64,000 nucleotides of DNA from Hondaea fermentalgiana (Eukaryota; Sar; Bigyra; Thraustochytrida; Thraustochytriidae): the NCBI GenBank assembly GCA_014084085.1, contig NPFB01000027.1:160904-224903 (forward strand). Reading direction: 5' to 3'. Below are positions 51,872-60,317 of this stretch, piece by piece; within the stretch, counting starts at the first letter, position 1; the number at the start of each line of letters is the position of its first letter. The position numbers and the translations under genes were made by a program. Under the pieces are notes generated by a model that saw only the letters and a list, made by a program, of their open reading frames with translations, was not told the origin of the DNA and did not search any database.

Positions 51872-54800
51872 ATGTTTCAAGACTGGACGCAGGACCTCAA
51901 CTCGCAGCGCCTGCAAAGCAAACTCGACGAGGCCGCAGAAGTCGAGCTCGAAGATCTTGCAGAAATCGAGGAGGACCTCGAGGCAGACGTCGAGGAGGAG
52001 GATGATGGCGAAAGAGAAAACATCGACATTCTGCGCCAAGTGAGCGATTACGCACGGGAGACCCTTCGCGACGCCCTAGGAGCATCGCAAACGTATCCCC
52101 CCAATGCAGGTAGCCCGCCTCTTAAGCCTTTGCCAGTGCCGGCCGAGCTTCGCACGAGCACGCCACCCATCGAGTCTCTTGATAGCCACGTTCGCAAATC
52201 AGATGAGGCGCATCCCGAAGCAGGAGCGCCCAAAGCTTCGTCCTCGGAGGACCCCGAGCTTGGCATGCCCGTGGAGGGCAAGGAACATCCGAGTCCTGCC
52301 GAGGCTCTTGGCGGTACCAAACCCATGCCGGAACCAGGGGCCGCGAAACCCTCGCCTCCAAACAAAGGCGGCATTCCCGCGCTCACGCGGCTGCAGATGA
52401 TCCTCGCTCGCGACGCCATTGTCGCGGCACTCGCGCTATTGCTTCCCTTTTTCCCGGCGATTCGCGACATTTCGCAGGGTAGTTCCATTCTGATCCCCAT
52501 CTTCGTCCTGATTCTCGCATTGCGACCTCTCAATGACACCTGCATTGGGGTCGAGGTTCAACAATGGCTTTCATTCGCATTCACTTGGCCATTCTTTTAT
52601 GCGTGGTCGGTCTTCATGTTTGTCGTCGCCACTGACAATATCGGCGCATTCATGTTTCTGCTTGGCCTCTTTCTGATTTTTGCCATGCTGGTCGGTTTGA
52701 CGAATTCCTACAGCACGCTGTGCATGGTGGTCGAATCCATCACCTACACGCTCGTCCACATTTCAGCATGGCGTATCTACAATTTTCAGAACGAGCCTGA
52801 ATCTGAAAAATTCCACCTCGCGTTAGCAAAACTCAACGGTGCCTCGTTTGCCATTGCCCTCCCCTTCTTTTTGCACTGGTTTGGTGCAATGGCAATCTTT
52901 CCATGGCGCGCAGAAGTGCCAGCAAGAAATGCTCTCTACAGCCGGTACTGCTCGTACGCCAAGATGCTCCGGCGCCTGCGGCCAGTGTATGACCGCATCG
53001 CCGTGTACACGTTGAACCCAACGGCCCAAACGGAGGCCATTGGCGTTCCTTCGGATTTGCTCGACGCTCTCTCCGAAGCGCGCGAGCAAGAGGTAGCCTC
53101 GATTCCATTGGCGCAAAAGTGGATGGACTCGGCGCTCATGGAAACTCGTTTTCGATTTCGTGGCGAGGGTATGGTGTACGTGGAGCGATATGAGCGCACT
53201 CTGGGCGTCACTCGAATTGCGCGCTCGGCCGCAACTGATCTCCTTACCAAATTGCAGCGTACTTATGCGCGGATGCGCGCCAATCCCGAGGAGGCTGCTC
53301 GCTCCCTCGAGGCTGAAAAGGCGCTCTTTCTCGAGATCGAGGCTGCAGAGAACGAGAACATGGAAGAGGGCGAGAAGAAGCGCAAGGAAATGGAGCGCTC
53401 GCGAATTCCGATTCTCGTGACGCAAATCAATCTTTTGCTTGAAATGGGCGCACATCGGCTCGCCCAGCTGGCCGCGGCGCCTCCACGGCAGCGAAGAGAA
53501 TTTTCTGAAGAGGAGCGTCAAGCTCTACTTCTTTTGAGGCGTGAACAGAGATTCCTCGACCGACTGGCTAAGAATCTTCATGGTCTCGCCCTCACTTGGA
53601 TGCGGCGCTTCCTTCGAAGACATGCGCTGCAGCCTCCCGATGCCTCGAGACCGAATCACAAGGCGTTTTTCAAACGTACCAAGCTTGCAGCCTACATTCT
53701 CGTGCTGCTCAAACTGGTTTCTCTGCACCGCAAGGCGTGGCAGGAGCTTGCGGCGGAACCCGGAGCAGATAAACGTCGATGGAAGCGCGAGTGGCGACTC
53801 ACCTTTCCCTTTCCCACGAAATTCCTCACCGTGCTCCCAGTGGTTGACCGCGAAACCTTTTATACTCCACTCGACGGCTGTCTGGCTGTCACGGAGCATG
53901 GCGTTTCTGAATTTTTCTCGAGCCGGCTCTGGAAGGTTGCCTTCAAGTTTGCGCTTGGCACCACGCTCTTGGCTTTACCAGGCGTGCTCGAGAGCTCGTA
54001 CCAATGGTATTCGTCGGTGCAGCTGCTCAACGCGGTGTTCACCTTTCAAGTCATTCTGTTCAAGACCCAGGCTGGTCTTGTTATTGAACGAACCATCCAT
54101 CGTTTGGTCGGATTGTTTCTCGGTTACCTCGTGATTGGCATTGCCTGGGAGCTCGCGTGCATTCATGGGTGCGCGAGCTCGGGGCACAAGTGGATTCTCT
54201 ATGCTGTGGAGCTTTTGTCGCTGGCCGCATATCTTTGGCAAAAGACGAAGATACCTAAACATGGCTATGTCGGTTTTGCTGCCTTTCGCACGATTGTCAG
54301 TCTGTCCGTGGTCTTTGCCGAGTCGTCGGACCCTGACTCGGTGGAAATCTGGCAGCAAGGCGGTTTTGTGCTCGCGTCTTCCGCCGTGGGAGCAGGGGTG
54401 GCCCTCGTGCTGGCGCTGCTGCTCTGGCCCGCGAGCGGTCGATCGATGATTCGAGAGGCGCTTTCCGAAGCGTATTTGGACTTTATCGTCCTTTTCGAGA
54501 CGATCCTCACGGAGCGGTACGATAAGCCGGATGACATGGTCCGCGAGTTGGCGAATGTGACTTCGTTCGAGAATCGTATCGCGCGTGGCCTCTTTGGCGA
54601 CATGACACCGAAGTTGCGCTCGGCCGAGCTGGAGACGATGCAGCACATCAACTTTGATGCTCCCCATGACTTGTACCTCAAGGCTGTGATTAGCACACGC
54701 CGCATCTGGCATTCATTGTGGAAATTGCATCATCTCGGCGGGATTTACATTTATTTGCGTGACAAAGAAGGGCAAACGCTTGTATCCATGCGACCTAGCA

Positions 54801-55183
54801 CGGCGCGTGATATTTTCGCATCGAATCGCTGGCTCACCTCGGCTTTTGCCGTGATTGCAGCTCGTTTTGGCTCCAAGCGCCGAGATGCCATGCCTGTGCT
54901 ACGACCTGTGGCTGCAACGCCGCACGTGCTCGAGGAGATTTTGCAGGATTTTCTTGCTCGGGCGTACAGCGACGATCTCTTTCTCGGCCGAGTCGTTGCC
55001 TCTGATGACCTCTCCATGATGTGCAATTTGCCCCTGCTCAATGACAGTCTCCTAGACATCTCTTACGCACTCGATGACCTATTTACCTTTATGGAGCGCT
55101 TTCTTCGCAAGCCCGAGTACGCAGACCGACTCCGCAAGGCGGAGCGTACGAGCTTTGACCTGTACAATAAGAAGGACGCATGA
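51872..55183 (+). CDS. FUSC/ArAE-like 12-TM membrane protein, copy 6
   Basis: 1103 aa, the longest copy; ATG 51872 begins directly with the conserved motif (MFQDWTQDLNSQRLQS). An acidic helix (~18-50) and a ~110-residue Pro/Glu/Ser-rich linker, unique to this copy, precede membrane half 1 (~178-355: LIPIFVLILALRPLNDTCIG). The soluble domain is ~356-688 (RLRPVYDRIAVYTLNPT, FFKRTKLAAYILVLLKL), half 2 ~690-853 (FKTQAGLVIERTIHRLVG, WELACIHGC, LLWPASGR), and the C-terminal domain ~855-1103, ending in PEYADRLRKAERTSFDLYNKKDA. Despite being the far end of the array it resembles copy 1 most in the first membrane half, so array order does not simply mirror relatedness. Predicted organic-anion transporter or channel, substrate unknown. 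Confidence 0.82.
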   Translation: MFQDWTQDLNSQRLQSKLDEAAEVELEDLAEIEEDLEADVEEEDDGERENIDILRQVSDYARETLRDALGASQTYPPNAGSPPLKPLPVPAELRTSTPPIESLDSHVRKSDEAHPEAGAPKASSSEDPELGMPVEGKEHPSPAEALGGTKPMPEPGAAKPSPPNKGGIPALTRLQMILARDAIVAALALLLPFFPAIRDISQGSSILIPIFVLILALRPLNDTCIGVEVQQWLSFAFTWPFFYAWSVFMFVVATDNIGAFMFLLGLFLIFAMLVGLTNSYSTLCMVVESITYTLVHISAWRIYNFQNEPESEKFHLALAKLNGASFAIALPFFLHWFGAMAIFPWRAEVPARNALYSRYCSYAKMLRRLRPVYDRIAVYTLNPTAQTEAIGVPSDLLDALSEAREQEVASIPLAQKWMDSALMETRFRFRGEGMVYVERYERTLGVTRIARSAATDLLTKLQRTYARMRANPEEAARSLEAEKALFLEIEAAENENMEEGEKKRKEMERSRIPILVTQINLLLEMGAHRLAQLAAAPPRQRREFSEEERQALLLLRREQRFLDRLAKNLHGLALTWMRRFLRRHALQPPDASRPNHKAFFKRTKLAAYILVLLKLVSLHRKAWQELAAEPGADKRRWKREWRLTFPFPTKFLTVLPVVDRETFYTPLDGCLAVTEHGVSEFFSSRLWKVAFKFALGTTLLALPGVLESSYQWYSSVQLLNAVFTFQVILFKTQAGLVIERTIHRLVGLFLGYLVIGIAWELACIHGCASSGHKWILYAVELLSLAAYLWQKTKIPKHGYVGFAAFRTIVSLSVVFAESSDPDSVEIWQQGGFVLASSAVGAGVALVLALLLWPASGRSMIREALSEAYLDFIVLFETILTERYDKPDDMVRELANVTSFENRIARGLFGDMTPKLRSAELETMQHINFDAPHDLYLKAVISTRRIWHSLWKLHHLGGIYIYLRDKEGQTLVSMRPSTARDIFASNRWLTSAFAVIAARFGSKRRDAMPVLRPVAATPHVLEEILQDFLARAYSDDLFLGRVVASDDLSMMCNLPLLNDSLLDISYALDDLFTFMERFLRKPEYADRLRKAERTSFDLYNKKDA

Positions 55184-56100
55184 ACGATTTTTATACGCTT
55201 CCCGCAAATGGTTCCTCGTTGCTTGTGTCGGTCGTCCTACATACATGCTACGACCACCCAGCGGGATTTCGGAGCGTTGGCTCTCTTTCGCCCGCCCAAA
55301 CAACCGTGATCATGATTTCAGACGGGTTGGCCTGCCTGCCTGCCTGCAGCTGCAGCTGCTATCATCACACCCGATCTTACTACGCCCTCCCTGGCTGTAC
55401 CGCCTGTACTCCGTACTGCTTGCTCTCAATCACCATCCATCACACGTGACACGTATCGCATCGCGTGGCATCGCATCGTCTGGCACGGCGCATCATTGGT
55501 AGGCGCAGCCAGACAGGCAGACAGGCAGACTGACAGACAGACAGACAGACAGACCCCTATCATCGAGAAGGTAAGCAAGCAAGCAAGCAAGGCGAGCGAA
55601 TCTTGCTGGCCGCCCGCCCGCTCGCCCCTCCTCGCGACCCGGCCGGCAGCAGGCTTCTGCCGCGACGCGCGCCCCGCCCAGGGCCGGCCGGCCGTCCTCG
55701 CAGAGCGCGCTCGCGCGCCGCGGGCGCACCGGGCGGCGGGCTGCGGCGCGGCGGGNNNNNNNNNNNNNNNNNNNNNNNNNNNNNNNNNNNNNNNNNNNNN
55801 NNNNNNNNNNNNNNNNNNNNNNNNNNNNNNNNNNNNNNNNNNNNNNNNNNNNNNNGCGGCGGGATGCGCATGGGAGGGAGGTGTGCCCGCCCTCCTCCTC
55901 TAGATGGCCATGCGCGCGCAGCGAGTGGCGAGGGCGGGAATATCTTGGCCGAGACGCGGCGATGACGCAGGCGCGGAGGGGACTCGACGCAGGGAGACGA
56001 CTAACAACGCGCGGCGGTGCGGCATCATCAGCATTCGAAGCAGCGTAAGATTCACTGCCGGAGCGAGCGCTCTTTGGAAGGAAGAAGCAGAAGAAAGAAG
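55184..56100. other. spacer with gap upstream of adenosine kinase
   Basis: 917 bp including a 100-N gap. Left of the gap are CAGA/CAGG tetramers at about 55509-55554 and GCAAGCAAGC at about 55573-55590; sequence flanking the gap is extremely GC-rich (GCCGGCCGG, GCGGCGCGGCGGG). No gene seen. Confidence 0.5.
55756..55855. other. assembly gap, 100 N
   Basis: Exactly 100 undetermined bases, the usual placeholder for a gap of unknown length. It lies in GC-rich sequence between FUSC copy 6 and adenosine kinase, so true distance and content there are unknown. Confidence 0.99.
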
Positions 56101-57168
56101 ATGGTCAAGGCCGAGACGTACGAAGGCCCCGGCGCGCCCGTGGAGCTCGCGGAGGGATGCATCCTGGGAATCGGTAACCCGCTCCTCGACGTGAGCGCGG
56201 TGGTGCCGACCGAGCTCTTTGAAAAGTACGGCGTCAAGCTCAACGACGCCATCCTTGCGGAGGAGAAGCAGATGCCCCTCTACGAGGAGCTCGTCAAGGA
56301 CTACCCCGTCGAGTACATTGCCGGAGGCGCGACCCAGAACTCGATCCGCGTGGCCCAGTGGATGTCGCAGTCCAAGGGCGCGACCGGCTTCCTTGGCAGC
56401 ATCGGCCAGGATGACTTTGGCAAGCAGCTTACCAAGGCGTGCACCGACGCTGGCGTGGCCGCTCACTACTACGAGACCACGGAGCAGCCGACGGGCGTGT
56501 GCGCCGTGCTCATCCACGAGGGCGAGCGCTCGCTTGTGACCAAGCTCGATGCTGCCAACTGCTACAAGCACTCGCACACCAAGTCCGAGGCGATCCAGGC
56601 TGTCATCGAGAAGGCCAAGATCTTTTACATTGCTAGCTTCTTCTTGACGGTCCCGGAGGGCCCGGAGACCATCGAGGCGGTGGCCAAGCATGCGGCTGAG
56701 GAGAGCAAGATCTTCGCCATGAACCTTTCGGCGCCCTTTCTCATCGACTTTTTCTCGGAGCAGATGAACAAGGCGCTCCCGTACACGGACTTTGTCTTTT
56801 CCAACGAGACCGAGGCCGAGACCTTTGCCAAGAAGCAGGGCTGGGACTGCGACCTCGCCGAGGCCGCTCTTCGCCTGAGCGCCATGCCCAAGGTTTCTGG
56901 CGCCCGCCCGCGTACCGTGGTCTTCTCGCAAGGTGCGGAGCCGACCATTGTCGCCTTCAACGGCACGGTCACCTACTACCCGGTCCCCAAGCTCAACACC
57001 GACCTTCTCGTCGACACCAACGGCGCGGGTGACGCTTTTGTTGGCGGTTTTCTCGCTCGTCTTGCCGCAGGCATGCCTCTTGCCGAGTGCGTGCGCAGCG
57101 GTCACTATGCCGCGCGCGTTGTCATCCAGCGCAGCGGCTGCAGCGTGCCCCCGCAGCCGGACATTTAG
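56101..57168 (+). CDS. adenosine kinase
   Basis: 355 aa, ATG 56101 (upstream GTG at 56017 rejected). It phosphorylates adenosine to AMP with ATP, in purine salvage and in clearing adenosine released from S-adenosylhomocysteine. PfkB/ribokinase fold: N-terminal GNPLLDVSAVV, the substrate-binding AGGATQNSIRVAQWM, a lid-region YYETTEQPTGVCAVLI, and the C-terminal signature DTNGAGDAFVGGFLA with the catalytic Asp of GAGD. Length and motif order are those of eukaryotic adenosine kinases, with no insertion or missing residue. Codon use is strongly GC-ending (GAG, AAG, CTC), suggesting high expression. Cytosolic, as no targeting sequence is seen. Confidence 0.95.
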   Translation: MVKAETYEGPGAPVELAEGCILGIGNPLLDVSAVVPTELFEKYGVKLNDAILAEEKQMPLYEELVKDYPVEYIAGGATQNSIRVAQWMSQSKGATGFLGSIGQDDFGKQLTKACTDAGVAAHYYETTEQPTGVCAVLIHEGERSLVTKLDAANCYKHSHTKSEAIQAVIEKAKIFYIASFFLTVPEGPETIEAVAKHAAEESKIFAMNLSAPFLIDFFSEQMNKALPYTDFVFSNETEAETFAKKQGWDCDLAEAALRLSAMPKVSGARPRTVVFSQGAEPTIVAFNGTVTYYPVPKLNTDLLVDTNGAGDAFVGGFLARLAAGMPLAECVRSGHYAARVVIQRSGCSVPPQPDI

Positions 57169-58001
57169 AAAACGAGGAAAAGCAGTCATCAAACATCTGC
57201 AAGGTATCCCGGATGCTCAGGCTAGGAACGTTTACATTTGTGCACATCTCTGACTTGAACGGCGGCTCTGCTTTTATTCATCATTGAGAGAACCATCTTT
57301 GTGTTCGCTGCGATCCTTTTGAATCGTGGTAGTTATGCATTTTCTTTTGCTGGCAAAGGTACCCCGGATGCTCAGGCTAGGAACGTTTGCATTTGTGCAC
57401 ATCTCTGACTTGAACGGCGGCACTGCTTTTCAATTCAACATTGAGAGAGAAACATCTTTGTGTCCACTGCGATCCTTTTGAATCGTGGTAGTTATGCATT
57501 TTCTTTTGCTGGCATTTCCCACAACGATATCACCCTAGAGAGCCGTCGTCCTTGTCGAAGCGGCTATTTACTACATGTCAACCAGGTTTGGGTGTGTAAT
57601 TTACTGTCATGAAGGGTGAAGAAATCATGGGTCGGAGTCCTCCTTTCAGTATCGATGTTCAGGTCGATGGCGAGAACAAGGAGCATTCGGTGATCGAATT
57701 GCCATCGTGAGAAGACCCCTTACACGTCGCTATTCTCCGTTTCGCCCTCCTCGTCATCCGACACACCACATCGCAGCAACTTACTGCACGCACTTGGCCC
57801 CGCAGAACTGGAACTGCCACCACTGGAACCCGGCCATTGTCGTTTTGTTCTTTGTTCACTATCTTGCATTTCTACTGTCACCATGTTTCGCCATGATGGC
57901 ATGTTGATCGACAATCAAGGTCGGCGTTGCAACAATTCGCAATTCCAAGACGTCGGCAGCAGCAGCAGCAGCCGCCGCCGCAAGACAGCAAGACAGCCGG
58001 C
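57169..58001. other. intergenic with possible upstream exon of the TTC39-like gene
   Basis: Besides the 155-bp duplication, plus-strand 57609-57706 encodes MKGEEIMGRSPPFSIDVQV... and meets a GTGAGA donor-like site. An acceptor at 57776 would join it to a frame reading NLLHALGPAELELPPLEPGH. That frame is not in phase with the TTC39-like gene without a further splice I cannot identify. Minus-strand frames near 57720-57890 (SSGGSSSSAGPS) are low-complexity. A uORF or small gene is possible. Confidence 0.3.
57201..57514 (+). repeat. tandem direct duplication, ~155 bp x 2
   Basis: Unit 1 (57201-57355) and unit 2 (57356-57514) are nearly identical. Both begin AAGGTAYCCCGGATGCTCAGG and end TTTTCTTTTGCTGGCA, with a few substitutions and small indels. 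They lie 30 bp past the adenosine kinase stop, so they would be in its 3' UTR or terminator. Confidence 0.92.
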
Positions 58002-59915
58002 ATGCTCGCCGACGGCAGCAGCGGTGTCTCCGTGGACGCGGCCAAGGCGGACACCGGCGTGCCTCGAAGCCAAGACGCCGGCGCTGATGACAGCAGCAGC
58101 GGAGCCCCGGACCCGGACCTGGACCCCGCCACGGCGGAGACGAACGCCGTGGAGCAGCGCGCGGCCAGACACCTCTCAGCCGGGGAGCTGAGCAAAGCGG
58201 ATGAGGTCCTCGAGGCGAGCGGCAAGACCAAGTCGCACTATGGCTGCGCGGCGCGATACGCGATGGCCAACGTGCTGAGGCAGATTCTTGCCGGAGATCG
58301 CAACCTCTCGGACGCTTGCCTCGACCGCCTCAACATCGCCGAAGAGCTTTGCAGCGCGGCAGCAAGCGAGGCGCAACGACGCTTTTCGGACGCTGCGGCG
58401 CCACCCAAGTCGCTCTCGTTTCTGCCCGGACGAGGATCTCCTTTCTCCCACCCGTGGAGCTCGAGCACGAGCGGCAAGAATTTTGCCAAGTTTTCACCTG
58501 TCGCACGCCGCGAACTTGCAGAATGGCGGCGCGCTACGGGAATGCAGGCTCTCATGCTTCTCTTTCGAGCCGTGGTACTCTTTAGTAAACATGCTCAAAT
58601 CAAAGGCGCTCTGACGCTGCGCTCCACATGGCTGCTCGTCCGCAGCGCGCCGCAGAAACCCGTAGAGGGCGACCCTGCGCAGTTTGCGCAACTCGTACGC
58701 GGGGTATTTCTGCTCATGCTAAGCAATTTACCTCCCTTTCTGCAAAAAGTCTTTTCGCTAATTGGCTTTGAGTCCGACAAGGAGGCTGGTCTCGAGCAGC
58801 TTGCACAGGCGCTGCAGTCACAAGAGTTCGAGCCCAGCACGCTTGGCACCATCGTTCTCGCGCTGCATCATCTACTTCTCTCGCAGCAAGAGTACAATGA
58901 TGACGTTCGGCAACACATGGCAACTGCACACCAGACAATATCTGAGGAGCTCTCGCGCGATCCGCAGTCGGTACTGAGTAAGCTCGTTGCGTCACACATT
59001 TTACGACGCCGCGGAGAGCTCGAGGCGGCCATGAGTCTCTTGGACGATATCGCCCCCTTGGTCATGAGCGAAATTGCTGCGCTCGGACGACCGGACATTC
59101 ACGCCTACCGCATCCAATATGACCGCGCGACTTTGCACATGGTGTGTTTTCGTTTCGACACCTCCATCGAGCTTCTCGAACCTCTTGCTTCGCCCGAAAG
59201 CTCATTTGGCGCCAAAGTACTGGCTACTGCCATGCTTTCCTCGTGCTATGCGATGAAGGCTGATCCTGACTTTTCCCGCGCCTTGGAACTGGTTAACGCG
59301 ATGGGCCAGGATGTTGATCTCGGGCGAATGGATCGCTCGATCATGCTCAAGCAGACCACGCTTCAACGTCGCGCTCATCGACAGCTTCTCGGGTTCGAAC
59401 TTTTATACATTTTCGGGCATCTTAAATGCTACTCGCCCGTGGTGGGCAAAGATCGCGAAGCGAACTTGGCGTGGCTCGCTGCGCGCCGCGCCGAGATCCT
59501 GGCAATTGCAAGGGATACAGGCCTCGAGGCACCGCGTGACCTTTTACGCGTCCCCCCGGGCGCAAACCCTATTGCTCTCGAAGAACTCGCTGCTTGCACC
59601 CTCATCATTGGTCACATTTCGGCTCTGAGCGGGGATCTTTCTGCCGCAGAGGCGGGTCTCGATGCTCTTGCTCGGCCAAAGGATGCCGACGAGGCCCTTA
59701 TCGCTGCATTGGCTGCAAGCGATGCGTATGCGCCGCCTTGGGCAATGTATGAGCTGGCGGCTGTAAAGATGCGCCAAAAGGATTACCTCACTGCCAAAAA
59801 CCTTTTAGAGCGCTCCCAAAAGCTTGCCAAGAGCAGCAAGAGACCATTTTCCTTCAATCACATGCTTGCCTTCAAGTGTGCTGGGGGTCTGCGCGAGTGT
59901 AAAAAGCATCTATGA
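58002..59915 (+). CDS. TTC39/Iml2-like TPR protein
   Basis: 637 aa from the first in-frame ATG (58002); the frame is open upstream to a TTG and an extra 5' exon is possible. Residues 1-60 are acidic and disordered. The rest is helical with tetratricopeptide-like hairpins. The diagnostic block is FAQLVRGVFLLMLSNLPPFLQKVFSLIGFESDKEAGLEQL (residues ~228-270), matching the family core GxFxLxLSLLPPxxLKxLSFxGFxGDREFGL. C-terminal repeats (WAMYELAAVKMRQKDYLTAKNLLERSQKLAK) also fit. In yeast Iml2 helps clear protein inclusions at lipid droplets; animal TTC39B affects sterol-receptor turnover. The role here is not established. Convergent with the RMND5-like gene. Confidence 0.8.
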   Translation: MLADGSSGVSVDAAKADTGVPRSQDAGADDSSSGAPDPDLDPATAETNAVEQRAARHLSAGELSKADEVLEASGKTKSHYGCAARYAMANVLRQILAGDRNLSDACLDRLNIAEELCSAAASEAQRRFSDAAAPPKSLSFLPGRGSPFSHPWSSSTSGKNFAKFSPVARRELAEWRRATGMQALMLLFRAVVLFSKHAQIKGALTLRSTWLLVRSAPQKPVEGDPAQFAQLVRGVFLLMLSNLPPFLQKVFSLIGFESDKEAGLEQLAQALQSQEFEPSTLGTIVLALHHLLLSQQEYNDDVRQHMATAHQTISEELSRDPQSVLSKLVASHILRRRGELEAAMSLLDDIAPLVMSEIAALGRPDIHAYRIQYDRATLHMVCFRFDTSIELLEPLASPESSFGAKVLATAMLSSCYAMKADPDFSRALELVNAMGQDVDLGRMDRSIMLKQTTLQRRAHRQLLGFELLYIFGHLKCYSPVVGKDREANLAWLAARRAEILAIARDTGLEAPRDLLRVPPGANPIALEELAACTLIIGHISALSGDLSAAEAGLDALARPKDADEALIAALAASDAYAPPWAMYELAAVKMRQKDYLTAKNLLERSQKLAKSSKRPFSFNHMLAFKCAGGLRECKKHL

Positions 59916-60317
59916 TCATTGAAAGAAAGACCTTTGGACTTACGCGGGCTCATTCGTCCCCAAACTAGCCTTTACTTTTCCTCATTTTCGGCGCCTTCTC
60001 GTACCCGCACAAGCCTCGCACATGTCTCGTACAAGCCTCGCACAACTCTCGAAGTATGTATTACATCGTGAAGATTGTTTTTGTTCTGTTTATTTCGATT
60101 TGGGGTTCCAGTTTTGTGTGGGGTTCCTTTGATCTCAGAAACTGTCCGCATTTGCGACTCATTCCCTCTCTCCGTTTCTGTACTTTTCCCTTCTTATTTT
60201 TGCGTGCTTTTTGCCAATGCGCACGTTTCTCGTCCTTGGATATGATGAAAATCAGCTTTGTACTGATTTCCTGTTGTTCGTGTTCTTCGTGTTTACAATT
60301 GCCCCGAGAGCTTTTCC
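59916..60317. other. convergent 3' region
   Basis: 402 bp between the TTC39-like and RMND5-like genes. T-rich on the plus strand, with short repeats TCGTACAAGCCTCGCACA near 60007-60045. A 107-aa plus-strand frame starting at 60056 runs into the opposite gene and looks like chance. Confidence 0.5.

Noticed and set aside
51021..52039. open frames on both strands in the leader of FUSC copy 6
   Set aside because: Built from ACTCG and GCATCG tandem repeats; composition only.
30612..55183. FUSC copies as pseudogenes
   Set aside because: All six frames are open over more than 1040 codons with conserved blocks at both ends.
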